This document shows positions 11,810 through 24,249 of a DNA stretch of 56,022 nucleotides, in pieces (position 1 is the stretch's first letter; each line of letters opens with the position of its first letter). The position numbers were made by a program, and so were the translations under genes. Location of the stretch: positions 150,550 to 206,571 of the forward strand of contig RHPI01001616.1 in assembly GCA_009103225.1 (NCBI GenBank). The letters run 5' to 3'. The notes beneath the pieces were generated by a model, which was not told the origin of the DNA, did no database searches, and was given only the letters and a program-made list of their open reading frames with translations. The DNA is from Chlorokybus atmophyticus (lineage: Eukaryota; Streptophyta; Chlorokybophyceae; Chlorokybales; Chlorokybaceae).

Positions 11810-14800
11810 ATGGTGGGCGCTGAGGAAGAGTTTGTCGACTTGACCCTTATTGATTATGACGACGATGAGACAGAGCAGGTAGGCACTGAGTAGAAGCAGA
11901 ACCAGCGCAAGTTGCTTGCTGCCTACCAATGCCAATGTGTTGGTACAAGGGCTCCTCCTCGGTTGTTTGTACGGTCAATACAAGTGCGGTACTGCACTGA
12001 TATGCGCTCGCTTTTACATTGGCAAACGTTGAGGCATTGGTAATGCCTGCAAGATGCATGCGTATGCACAAGGGCTAGCAGTGGCTGGGAAGTGTAGCTG
12101 AGCACGAGAAGCATCAAGCTCAAGAGGCGGGGAACTGCTACCTAAATGGTTAAATCACATTCACCACTTCAACAACTTTACATGAGAGTAGAGCATCATG
12201 AACCATATACCTTGCTATACTGCTGCACGCATGCATGCAACAATGTAGCCTCTACCGCATACATGTATTCGGTTAAACTAGTGCGCATGTATCGCTCACA
12301 TTGCATGCATACATGTATGCATGCAATGTGAGCGCATGCATGCATTCGCACTATTACCGCATACATGCATGTATGCATGTGCGCTTGCATGCATGGCTCC
12401 AACCATATTTGCAAGCAGTTTGGCTGCACATAATGATTCCTAGTCCATGCAGGCACCCATCACTACACCACGCATCAGAATAAGACCTCGCCGGCAAGCT
12501 TCTTGTGCTATTGGGCCGGTTATAACCCTCCACAAAACCGCAAGAACAACAAAGCTCGCCAACAAGCAGTCAAGGCGTTCTTCCGTACACAGTTAGTTCT
12601 TATTTGCATGGTGGTAACTCTGCAGGAGAACTCTGTTCGCCAGTGCAACTCAATCCCATCATCATCATCATAACATGCGTGCGCACGTGCATGTGTGCGC
12701 AGATGTGTATGCGTGTTCATGATTGCATTCGTGTGGCAGCTGTGCAGACTGAAAGCGTGCCAAGTCTAGCACGCGCAGTGGATAGGGAGCTGGATCCTGA
12801 AGCGCTCTTGCGTGTGATCAGCAAATGCAAAGGTCCACCGCCAGGGCACTCCGCCCAGCACAGCGCTCATGCCGTGGACACGCCAACGGACGTGTCGGCT
12901 CCACATACGCCAGCTGGCACGAGTTCTTCCCGACCAGCTCCAGACCAATCCGCTACAGCATCTCAACATGTAGCCGTGGAGGAAGAACCAGCCACATGCA
13001 CATGGCCAGCCACACTTCACACTGCTGCAAACACGGAGCGCGATGATGCCCAACGCAAAGAACAGTTGCGCGATGACATCCGACAGGAATCCACAGATTT
13101 GCAGACTCCTGAAAGCTGCATGCGGCTTCTCTATTCTGCTGCCCAACTGTACCAAGAACTTGCACATGCAGGTGCGATGGTTGTGTGCATGCCAGTATGC
13201 TAATACTGCGTTGTGTAGCAGCGTGTCTACATTGCCGGTTCGCTCCCCTCCGATCTCCCATGTAACATGTCTACTGAGTTTTGACATCTAACATTGATTG
13301 CTGCAGATTGCACACGCAAGTGGGCTCAGCCTTCTCCTCAATGGGACGACAAGGTTCATGCAGCCCTAGCCAAACTGGGCTTTGCTTGCTGGCGTCCCGG
13401 CCAGAGAGAAGCCGTGCTGGCAGGCTTGCACAAGGTCAATAGAATGGTCAGGTGGCCTACTGGCAGCGGTGCGTAGATTTTGCACTTAGTTCAACCTTCT
13501 TTGAATGTTTGCCATGCAGCCAGCTGTCAACCTTCTTCCCATATTTATGTTGCTTGCGCCGCAGGCAAGAGCGCATGTTACCAGATTCCTGGCATGCTGC
13601 TGCCTGGATTGACTATTGTCGTCGTTCCTTTGAACGTGCTGAAGTGGGACCAGGCAAGCAAGCAAGCAATGCTGAAACACATGCAGCCCTCTGCTCTTTC
13701 AACTATATATCTCTTGATTACATTGCTGCAGGCAGCTTCTTTGCGAAGACGTTTGGGCAAGGACTGCTGCATGATTCTCAACAAGATTGACACACGCAAC
13801 TCTGAAAGCATCCAAGAACAGGACCAGCGCCTGCTTGAGCTGCGAAGGCCGGACTGCGCAACCAAGTTTGTCTTTCTGACACCTGAAAAAGTAAGTGAAT
13901 GTGTACAACAATGGGCTGCTCTCAGCCAGCTTCATGCTGGTGTACTTCTTAATCTGAAGCATTCATTGGTTGCTGTGTAGATGGTTTCGTCAGTAGCCGT
14001 GAGAGACTTGTTGCGCGAGCTTTATGCGCAGGACAGGATTGCAGGGGTACGATGAGTATAACTCACTGCCGTATATGCAAGGCCAACACTTCCAGGCTTT
14101 TGCATGCTCCCATCTGCCTGCCCTACTCATCTCTGCCTGTTCAGGTCGTGTTCGATGAATGCCACAATTTGCTGGATTCCCACAAGCTGTTTCGCAACGA
14201 CTATGTGGTGAGATCGCATGCACACAAATTTTATTATTGCAGCAGTGAAGTCTGTATGACACTGTGACAATGCGTGCGCAGAAAGCTGCCCGGTTTATGA
14301 AGGAGTATTTACCAACAGTTGCCAAGACGGTGATGACGGCTGTCATCTCAGACCAGGACATGGACAAAATGTCCAGGGTGTTTGATGGGCTCAGCATAAA
14401 CCCTCAGCCATGGCAACGCTTCCTGCAACCTTTGCGTCGACCCAACATACGCATTGAGGTACGTGCATCTCATGCCTGTGACGTGGTTGTCATGCGCATT
14501 GTTGGATTGTGCTGTCCTCTATGTGCGCACGCACACAAGCATGCATACATTTCGCGTGCACGCCCGTGCGCATGCAATTGTGAGGCACTGTGCATATACA
14601 TACTCATGCACGCACACGGGCACACACACTATTGATGCCACTGCATGCGTGCGTGTCTCTGTGTGACATATGCAGCTTGTCAATCAACACCAACATACTG
14701 ATGAGGCTGCTAAGTTCACTGCTCATTGCATGCAGGGTTGGCATCGTACAGAAAAGCGACGCAACGCGAGCTCAGTTGAGGACTGTCAAGACCTCGTTGA

Positions 14801-17684
14801 CTACATTCACAATGAGTACCAAAATCAGAGCGTCATCATCTACGCGCTTACTGTCGAAGACTGCTACACTATTCAACAGAAGTTGAAGGTAAGAGAGAAC
14901 AGAGCACGGTCAACTCGTCACTCCTCGCTGTGAGTGTAGTAGTTGTATGCTAAGTCCTGTGCAGAACTGCGGTTTGGATTCAGTTGAGGTCTTCCATTCG
15001 AGTGACCACAAAACACGAGGGTTGAGCGAGAAAGGTGAGGATGGAGACCTCGCATTTGCTAGCTCTGTCTTCTTGGTATACATGTCATGTCTGGTTTTGT
15101 GTGCTCAGAGAAGCAGGCAAGGTATGAACGATGGAAAGCGGGTAGAGTCCAGGTGAGCATTGTGTTCGTTTTGCATGCTGATAACACACACAAACATATA
15201 GAGGCGGGTGACACACACATTCACACAGATAAACAGTAAGAGCACAACAAACAGTCGCGTTGCAACCAAACAGATGCAGGTCAAGCGTGTATACGCATGT
15301 GTGATGTGACATGCGCTTCAGTTGTGCTGCATCTTAACTGTTGTGTCGCCGTTATGCAGGTGATGGTAGCCACCAACGCTTTTGGTGAAGGCGTTGACAA
15401 GGCTGATGTCCGGCTGGTGGTCTTCTACTCAATACCTTTGGATCTGGTTCGCTGGGTCGAAGTACGTGTCCATGATGTTGTCATTCATACACGATGGAGA
15501 TGCGTCTGTGCGGGCTCGTGCGCGTGCGCGTGCGCGTGCATGTGCGTATGTGTTGTTGATGTTGTTGCTGCTTTTGTTCTTGTGAAGACTGCATCCCAAC
15601 TCTTGCTACTTGGCAGGGCATTGGCAGAGCTGGCCGGGATGGTGAGCCTGCAACAGCCATTACTTTTTACAGCTTCGATGACAAGGACGCAGCTGAAGGG
15701 TTGCTGTCAATGAAAAGGTGATATCAAGTACTGCAGCATAGTGCTTTTCGGACAATTAATATTCAAGCTAGTGTATCTGCAGTGATCGCCATGAAGAGAA
15801 GAGACAAAACCTGCTCAACGTGATCAGAGTGTGGGAAGCGGACTTCCTCTGCAGAGTGCGCCATGTTGAGAAGGTGCACACACGCATTGATGCCCACGAA
15901 CACACGCACACATGAGCACGTGCATGCATATTCATTCGATCACTTGCTCACTTGCTTACTCATTCACACATACCCAAGATCGCACACGCGCACACGCCCA
16001 CACATATGCTTGCCGACATCTATTCTATGCAGTTACTTGGCGACGATCCCGGCGCTGACTGCGGCAACTGCGATGTGTGCAATCCGACGGACAACGCAGC
16101 AGCCATCAACACGATCGAAGCGAGAGACGACATGCTGAAGATGTTGGAGCACGTGCGGCGCAACGAGGGCATCACGTTGAAAACACTCATCGAGATGTTA
16201 CGACAGACCTCCACGACAAAGCACAAGTCGCGCGCATTCTGGACGGTAAGCATGCGATTATGACAACACGCACACGCCCCTGCGCACACACACGTGCACG
16301 CGCCACGCATGCAATCGCAGAGACACATGCTGCGCTTGACGTGCTCATGCATACTTGACCACTGCCCTCCAGAGACTGGGAGTGCGTGCTCTGCTTGATG
16401 GCTACCTGGAAGACGAGCATGTCCCATACTCCAAAGAGGTATTACGTGTGATTGATTGGGCGCTTGTGGCTGCGTGTGATCTTGTGCGTGTGCGCGTGCG
16501 CGTGTGCGCGTATTTGTGGCTGTGTGTACGCGTGTATCTGTCTAGGTGATTGGTGTGTGCAAGCACCAGTACATACGCGTATATATATATACTTATGCGC
16601 GTGTGTGCGTGTGTCTGCCCGCGTGTGTTTGACCATTGATTCAGACTTGGTGCAGGGGGGAAAAGGTGGCAACTATTGTAAGCTCAGCCTTGGTCTAAAG
16701 GGTTTCACCTTTGTGATCAACCCGCCAGACACTTGGTCATTGAAGGCTGAGGACGGCCTGGTAATATAGCTTCATATCCTCAAGCTGATCCAAACATCAA
16801 CTTGTAGTGCTCTGTCAGTGCAAGTTAATCTCACACGACAGGTTGATCGTTGTCTTGCAGGACCAGCACGTCAAGGAGTGCACCGAGTGCCAAGAGACTG
16901 GCGACCTTCACTTGTGTGACTTCTGCGAACAAGCCTTCCATAAAGATTGCCTTCCACAACACGCAGGTTGAACATATATCTACACAAGTGTGCGCGCGCG
17001 CGCGCGTGTGCGTGTGTAATGGCCGTTATTTTACTGCTTTCTGTTGACAATACTTACCTGTGTGGCAGTTCCTGCGGCTAATGCTGAGTGCTGGGCTTGC
17101 CCGAAATGCCTGGAGAAGGGCCTGACGCCCAGACAACTCTACCTTACGCGCAAGCTGGTGTTTGCATGGCTGCCAATGGCAGCATTGAAGGCAAGCTGAT
17201 GGCACATACACAACATGCATTCACGACAATAATGAACTGTACTTGTAACGTTTACTTGTGTACTTTGCAGACCATTTTTAGGTCAGTCCCGGGCAAAACG
17301 CTCAAAACACCAAACCACATACTGGCACATGCCAAGGTGAGTGGATATGTGGTTTTTTTGTTTTTCATGCAGTGGGTTATGTCAGTCATTGCCAATCAAC
17401 TTTAAAGTGATTTGTGTATGCGGCATGTGTTCATACAGGAGGAAGGAGCCCACACCAGCGATGTGTGCGTGCCTTGTCTCAATTGGAAGATCTGTTGGGC
17501 AGACGTGGACGACAGGCAACAAGTGTGCGTACCAGAAGTGTACGTCTGCAAGGCTCCCAGAAAGGGCAACCATCACCGTTTCTATTCAGCGCAGGAGGTG
17601 AGCAATACCAAAGCAAAAAACGTTTGGCTGTTCGTTCAGCTGCATCTGTTGCATCAATATATACAAAAGGTGCAAGTGGGGTAG
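11810..17684 (+). CDS. RecQ-type DNA helicase with PHD finger (N-terminal part of a possible RecQ-PHD-RdRP fusion)
   Basis: Exons 11810-11878, 12453-12584, 12748-13171, 13307-13468, 13565-13653, 13732-13890, 13981-14046, 14145-14207, 14282-14458, 14676-14888, 14965-15034, 15109-15152, 15360-15461, 15617-15717, 15783-15873, 16033-16245, 16373-16438, 16656-16760, 16861-16966, 17069-17190, 17271-17336 and 17439-17597 run in phase for about 933 codons. The N terminus has an acidic EEEFVDLTLIDYDDDE, a SUMO-interaction-like motif, then a basic stretch. RecQ motifs follow in order: motif 0 WRPGQREAV, Walker A WPTGSGKSACYQ, Walker B FDECH, motif IV SVIIYALTVEDC, motif V VATNAFGEGVDKADVR and motif VI GIGRAGRDG. 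The zinc-binding CGNCDVC and a winged-helix-like region come next. A C4HC3 PHD finger follows (CTEC, CDFC, FHKDC, CWACPKC). The first two exons are less certain. If the last exon is not spliced, reading continues to a stop at 17682-17684. Confidence 0.9.
12293..12334. repeat. 42-bp perfect palindrome
   Basis: The arms of 21 bp, beginning CGCTCACATTGCATGC, are exact reverse complements with no spacer. It sits in a TGCA-rich part of the inferred second intron of the RecQ gene. Confidence 0.9.
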
Positions 17685-17814
17685 CACACATATATTATGT
17701 CCAAACCCATGCAACACATCACACCACACCTGCACTAACCTATATACCACATACACGACGACCGGGCCAAGCCAAGCATGCGCTTTCATGCTACCTACTT
17801 GCTAACCCCCCCCC

Positions 17815-17988
17815 NNNNNNNNNNNNNNNNNNNNNNNNNNNNNNNNNNNNNNNNNNNNNNNNNNNNNNNNNNNNNNNNNNNNNNNNNNNNNNNNNNNNNN
17901 NNNNNNNNNNNNNNNNNNNNNNNNNNNNNNNNNNNNNNNNNNNNNNNNNNNNNNNNNNNNNNNNNNNNNNNNNNNNNNNNNNNNNNNN
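17815..17988. other. assembly gap (174 N) flanked by poly-C
   Basis: The run of N is bordered on both sides by C homopolymers of about nine to ten bases. It falls inside the inferred 560-bp intron that links the RecQ-PHD exons to the RdRP exons, so the hidden bases matter for deciding whether this is one gene or two. Confidence 0.99.
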
Positions 17989-18157
17989 CCCCCCCCCCTG
18001 TCATGCATGCATGCACTTGCAGCCTTGTTTACCTGCACATGCGCCTTGGTATGTGTGTGCAGGTGGGTTGTCTTCGTTTTAAACGCACGCTTGTGCGCAC
18101 ACACATACACCATGCATTACTGATGCACCACTGATTTGCGCAAACATCTATCTCCAG

Positions 18158-21100
18158 ATGGAGCGGTACATGGGTAGCCAATGGCGGCGCAAAAACATCG
18201 TCAAGCACGTTGCTAAAGCCATCAGACAAAGTCCTTTTCATCAGCAGCTACAGTTCGTCATGAACGTGCTCAGCGGGTCCAACTTAGTGCAGAAGGATGT
18301 GTCGGACTCCTCTGATGATGACGAGTCTGTTCAAGAAGCGGAGCAGAAGGACACCACTGAAGGTATAAGTGATATGCATACATCGACTTACCCAGTACTG
18401 CACTCTCAGGTTGCATATGTTGTTAAGTGGTTGCATGTGTCCACATATGCTCGTTGTGCCAGTTTTGCCATTATTGTGCCTGTGGTGGTCTGTGGTGAAG
18501 TGTGCATGTCACCTGAAGCAAGCAGATTCACGCATGCTACTGTCTGTGCTCACTTAACAACCAAAGAAGTTTGTGCTTCTGTCTGTTCACATGTTGTCTC
18601 AGATGAAGGGCTTGACCTGCCTGACATTGAGGAGACAAAGCGGAGAAACATGAAGAGAAATCAGGCGTTTCTGGAGGGGATCATGCAGGCAACACAGAAG
18701 AGGCAAAAGATGGATGCAGATGCAGAGGGAAGCGGCAACGCAGAAGCTCAAGAAGTGGAAGAATGGCTTGATGAAGAGGGTGAGTTGTACCAGCTTTGGA
18801 GCATTGATGTGGTTGTGGGCAGCAATTGACATCAAGCTCTTACATGCAGAGAGAGACTGCGAAGACAATGAGAGCATGCTGTCAACGCCTTGGACAAGGC
18901 TGCCAGCTGTTGTTTGCCAAAGACTAGAGAAGCTGGACTTTGAACGCAGGTGCGTGTGCGCGTTGGTGTTCGATGCGCAGCAGCCTGCTATATGCGTTGC
19001 TGGCAAGCAATGTGTGCGTGTGTGCGCACGTGTGCCCATGCGCATGGGCGTGTGTGCGTGTGCGGCTGCTTGATAGTTCGCCTGCGTGTGCATGTCCACA
19101 GGCTTGAACCACTATGATTTACATAATCAACGTTGTGGACTTCGTTTGCAGGTTTCTGGCAGAACAAGTGTTAGACAGCTACCATCCCTCTTTCCGGACT
19201 CACGCCGGCACACCTCTCGACACTTCAAGGCGCAACTGCTTCCTCAAGTCTCACATCACGGACGAAGTCATCAAACAGTTGCTCTCATCACCTGTGTCAA
19301 TTGTTCGTACTCACCTTCTGGACGTGTTATCAAATTCTGATGTGCGGCTCTCAAGCTTCGGTGCACAACAGGTGAGAATGTCACATGCTGTTGTGTGAAG
19401 ATTGTGGTGCTGTTGATGCTCCCACATTGTGTATGCGCATCTCAGCTCAAGGAGGCAAAGCAGAATGGGGCTGGAAAGAAAGCCTTTCTGAATGTGCGGA
19501 TGCCATCAGAGCTGGAGCTTGGTATGTGCTATGTGCTATCTACTATAAGTTGCAAAAAGTTGATCTTTGTTACCACCCGACTAAATTGAAGTGTCGCACT
19601 ACTGAGTGATCTTAATTCTCTTGATGATGCAGACACGCAGCAAGAAAAGCTGACATACAGAGTGACAGTTTCAACCGTTAAGAATGTTCACCCGCTGAAA
19701 CTGCGCGTGCAGCTCACTGGTCCCTTCATTGCAGCAAAAGGTTTGATACGTGCATTCTGTTGCGTGCGCGAGCGTGTGCATAACTTCACACATCAAACAC
19801 ACAACATGTGACCATGTGTGCTCTTGGTAGGGTGCCGCGCCCATCGCAAATTTGGTAGCGCCCGCTTTCTGCGAGTTCACTGTGGGCGCAGCGTCTGGTA
19901 CAATGCAAGCCGACTCGCCCAGATTGTTGACGAGACTTTTGTTGTGGCTGGGAGGCACTACCAATACATCTTTGGCAAAGCTCAACAAGGTTGGCACTTG
20001 TGCTTCTAGCGTTGGTCCATGCAGCACGCATGCAGTATATGTATACACAGATATGCATACATATGGATTATACAACGCACAGAAGTTTGCACATTTTGAC
20101 GCATCTCTTCCTTTGCACATTTTTGCTCAACGACGCTGTCACTCTCTACTCAGAGACACTATTCTTCTTTGCCACGCACGGGGCCAACATCCCGACCAAG
20201 GATGAGATAACTGTCCAGCAGTTTCATGACTGGGCCTTGCCGCGCGTCAATGCAAGCCACATGTCCAGAAGCAAGTTCAACTCCCGGTTTGCCTTGAGCT
20301 TCAGCGAGTCAGGTCAGGACTAGCTACACCTGTTGGTATGCAGTGCATGTTGGAAAACACAGAGACGAGTGGGTGTGCGTGTGCATGTGGGTGGGTGTTT
20401 GCATATGTGTCTGTGTGTGTGAGAGCGTATGTGCACGCGTGTGTGCATGTGCGTGCCAGAAATAAGAAGAGAGTGTGCTCGCGCGTGTATGTGCGTACTT
20501 ACAGTGTGTCCACCACAGATGCTACAGTGGAACTGGACCCCACGCAAGCAACGCTCATCCCTGACGGATACGCGGCTGACACGAACAATTGCCTGACGGA
20601 CGGGAGCGGCTTCATCCACTTGGACTTGGCGCACAGAATGTGGGAAAAGCTTGGCAGCAACCCCCTCGACGGCCTCCCGGGCGCCTTCCAAGTAAACAAA
20701 AGCCCAGATGCATCAAACTATAATCAGCTTACTCAATGTAAGTGTTTGCTCGGGTGCAGATGCGCTGGATGGGAGCGAAAGGCGTGTGGACCGTCTTGCC
20801 ACCCAACCAGTGGAGATGGCCAGACAAGCTGATGGCGTACCGACACTCGCAGAATAAGTTTGACATCCCTCAACCTGACACCAACCAGGTGCGCACGCCA
20901 GTATCACACATCAAGCACACGCACATGCACAAGCACAAGCACAAGTGTTGATTCTGATACGTTATCACAGCGTTGTTTGGAGGTCTGTGCGTATGCATCG
21001 GAGTACGGCCCTGGCCGCCTCAACAGGCAGGCAATGCCGCTGCTCATCTCACGCGGGATGACTGTTGATATGGCGGTTGAGCAACAGAAGGAGGTTCTTG

Positions 21101-24100
21101 AGACGGTAAAGGGTTGTTTTCGAGTATGACGAATGCGCGTGTATGCATGGGCACCAACTGCTTGTGAATGCAACAGAAAATTCAGGAACGCGTTCATACA
21201 CTTGCGTGCACAAACACGCACACATGCACCTCAACGGATGTTTATGCTCCGCTTGTGTATTTTCGAGAGCTAAAGTACCAAGCTGAGCCGGCCTTTTGCT
21301 CTGTAGTTGTCCAATATGTTCACAAGCTCAAGCGCTGCGATAGATGTCCTGCATTCAGCTCAGGTATAAAGCCTGTTTGACTTGCTGTCTGCACCATCAA
21401 CCTCCCCTGTTGTATACCTTGATGAGAGAAAGCTATTGCTCAATTATCACAGGCTGGAATTGAAGGCAAGGCATTGCGAATGCTAGAAGCTGGCTTCGAG
21501 CCTCTGAAGGACAGACACTTGTACAACAAGCTTTTGGAAGTGTACAAGAAGCGCGTTCGCGAACTGGACAATAACCACATCACTGTGTTGCGATCACAGA
21601 GGATGATTGCACAGGTGGGGTGGTTTTACGAACTTGTTATGTGGTTGTATGTTGGTGTGTCGTCTAAACACGTTTGTGATGCAGCCTGACCCGTTTGACC
21701 CGCCGGTGCTCGGGCCAGGAGAGGTATTCTTGTCGTCGTCAAGGAAGATCAAAGGGCGCTCGGTGTTGTGTGTGCAGGTATGTTCTGTATTCTTGTTGTA
21801 ACTACTTTGTCACAACAGGCACGCGTTACTTGTCTTACTTGTGTCTGCCCACTCATACGGCTTGCATCTGACCTTCACCTTTTGTATTACCTTGGGATAC
21901 AAACCCAACCTGTGTTGTGTTTGTTTGTGTTGTGTTGATTGATGTGCCTGTACTGTGTGGTTGGCATTGCAACCAATAGTGAGGCTGACGTTGTGCTGGG
22001 TAGGGAGATGTCGTCATCATGAATTCGCCATGCACACTGCCAAGTGACGTGATCAAGGCAAGAGCTGTCAACTGTGCTCAGCTCCTCGAATTGGGTCACC
22101 AGGTGAAAACTCACGGGCACTCTGCCTTAAGTGTTACAACTCGCACGCGCGCGCGCTTCCACCCGCATGTGCTGCGCGTGCGCGTGTACATGTGCATGTG
22201 TGCATGCACGTGGCAACAGCAGACGGCATAAGCACAATGTGGTTGACACAAGGAGAATTGTCGTTCTGTGCACAGGACGTCCTCTTTATCAACATCGTTG
22301 ATAAAGTCAGCTTGATGGCGAGGGCGTCTGGAGGCGACTTTGATGGCGACCAGCCGCTCATCATCTGGGATCCGTGAGTGCATCAATGTCTGCAATAGGA
22401 AGCAATTGCACTTTGACCTACACAACAACAAAACACATGTCGTGTGTGGATTTTGACTTGCAGAGAATTGGTGGGCTGCATCACCTGCAATCTTGATCAC
22501 ATTGAGGAGCCTTCCTTAAATGAGTATGTGAGAAAGTCAGTTGCGCTTGTAGGAGAGGACATACCAACTGCAACAAAGGTGAGAGACGTTGTTGCTTATG
22601 GCACTGGTCGTGCGCACGTGGGTGCGTGTCTTGCGGTTTAGACCGCAGCTTCTTTGTTGCAGGAGCATGTCCTTGACTGTCAGGGTGTTGTCGAGGACAT
22701 CCGAGAGACTTCGAAGCTCCTGGACCGCATACAAACCAAACACTCCCCAGGTTGCTGCAGCTGCGCACCCACGCACGCGCCTGCTGGCTCACTGACGTAC
22801 TCACTGACACACGCACACGCACAAGCTTGGCCTCACTGCACTGCGAATGGTACTGCAGAGCACCCCTTGGCTGTCAAGCTTGGATACCTACACCGTCAGG
22901 CGCTTGATGCTGAGAAGCAAGGCACCAAGGTGAGACACACGCGCACACACATGCACATGAGCATGTATGCACAAGCACATGTATTATAGTGCGTGCACGT
23001 ACGCACATGTGCGCGCACGTGCGCACACGCACTATACTACAATATGCAAAGGCAGACACTGCGTGCCTGCACACCAGTGCACTGTTTGTGAACATCCACT
23101 GTGCGTGCAGCTGTCCTGGGCAAGCTTGAAGGAAGAGGTTAAGGTCGCTTTGAGTGACGCAATGCAGGACGACACTGAGGCATCTCCGCTTCGCACAGCC
23201 CTGGATGTAAGTCTCAAAGAGCATTCCAAAACGATTGAAGAGCTGAAGGTATTGTTGTTTGTCCTAAGCTTCAGTGTTTCTGACCAAGCAATGGTGCGTT
23301 GATGCAAGTAGACAACCTCTGCTTTAACTACCTGCAGGAGCAATCGGATGCTGCAGCATTAGATACGGATCTGTTGTTGCCTGGGCGTAGCGCTTATATG
23401 CAAGAAGCACGCAAACAACACCGTGCGTACAACAGGGGGTAAGCACATAAACATGCACTGGTTCTCAAGTACACACACACACACACAATCGTTATTCGGT
23501 ATGAGAGTCCATTGTGCTGATCTGTTAAGTACTTGTCTTTGGCATGTTTGTTAAACTGCTGCTGTTTCAACTACAGGTTGCGTGAAGTGCTGTCGAAGTT
23601 TGAACCGCTGCTGAAAAATGATACACTATCGGAGCGGCGAGAAGCATTGTTGGCTGAAAGGAATGCGCAATGCAGCGCCGTTAAACATGAGTTTTTGACA
23701 GCTTTTCACAAGACGCCACAAGAAGACTGGTGAGAACATGCAACCCACACTTGCTGTAGGTTGTGCTCTGGACTTTGTTTGTTGCATACTTGAAGCAGCT
23801 TGTAACACATCTCAATATCAGGTATGCCAAAGCTTCGGCATACTATGAGGTTGGCGATACCGAGAGCTCATTTGCCTGGGAGGTAGCATGTTGTGATGTG
23901 ATTTTCTAGAATATTACTGCATGCAGTCCCACACCGCAGAAAAAGCCCTTAATGACAGTCTGACTACGCGCGCAGGTATGTGGTGATGTTCTCACGAACA
24001 TCAAGGCGAATGCCATAAATGATAGATACACCAACGAGTGCGCGATCAGCAAGTTGAGTAGACAGTGCCGAGAGAAAATGCAGAGGTAAGTATGGCATAG

Positions 24101-24249
24101 GGTATGATGATTATGTTGGCAAACATTGCGTTTGCTGTTAGGTGACTGCATAGGTATCACCACACTTTGTTTGGGTTGTCATTGACATCTATGACTTGTG
24201 CTACAGGAGCGCACAAGATGTTACTGCAGAGGCAGGGGCAGCAATATGA
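18158..24249 (+). CDS. RDR: RNA-dependent RNA polymerase, RDR-gamma type (C-terminal part of the possible fusion)
   Basis: Twenty-five exons (18158-18362, 18603-18779, 18850-18949, 19152-19371, 19446-19521, 19633-19740, 19831-19989, 20154-20312, 20519-20691, 20760-20888, 20971-21105, 21307-21363, 21453-21614, 21685-21777, 22004-22102, 22276-22373, 22464-22578, 22663-22750, 22859-22929, 23111-23248, 23338-23438, 23577-23729, 23822-23882, 23976-24085, 24207-24249) give 1,009 residues, the usual length for plant RDR3-5. These enzymes copy single-stranded RNA in gene silencing. Core motifs run in order: FGSARFLRV, LTDGSGFIHLDLA, MRWMGAKGVW, GRLNRQAMPLL, GPGEVFL, MNSPCTLPSDV, then the catalytic loop ASGGDFDGDQ at residues 703-710 and SFAWE near the end. 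DFDGD rather than DLDGD marks the gamma class. The first 160 residues are acidic and nuclear-looking (ETKRRNMKRNQAFLEGI). Exon 1 begins with ATG directly after a good acceptor (CTATCTCCAG), phase 0, matching the exon at 17597; either a stand-alone start or a fusion fits. Confidence 0.93.

Noticed and set aside
17414-18134. Open frames running through the first N gap
   Set aside because: Unknown bases are read as X; the frames have no meaning across the gap.
21168-21380. Frame beginning KIQERVHTLACTNTHTC as an RdRP exon
   Set aside because: It can be entered from a splice site but ends in the wrong phase for the next exon. Using 21307-21363 instead gives LSNMFTSSSAAIDVL, which fits the RdRP family and keeps phase.
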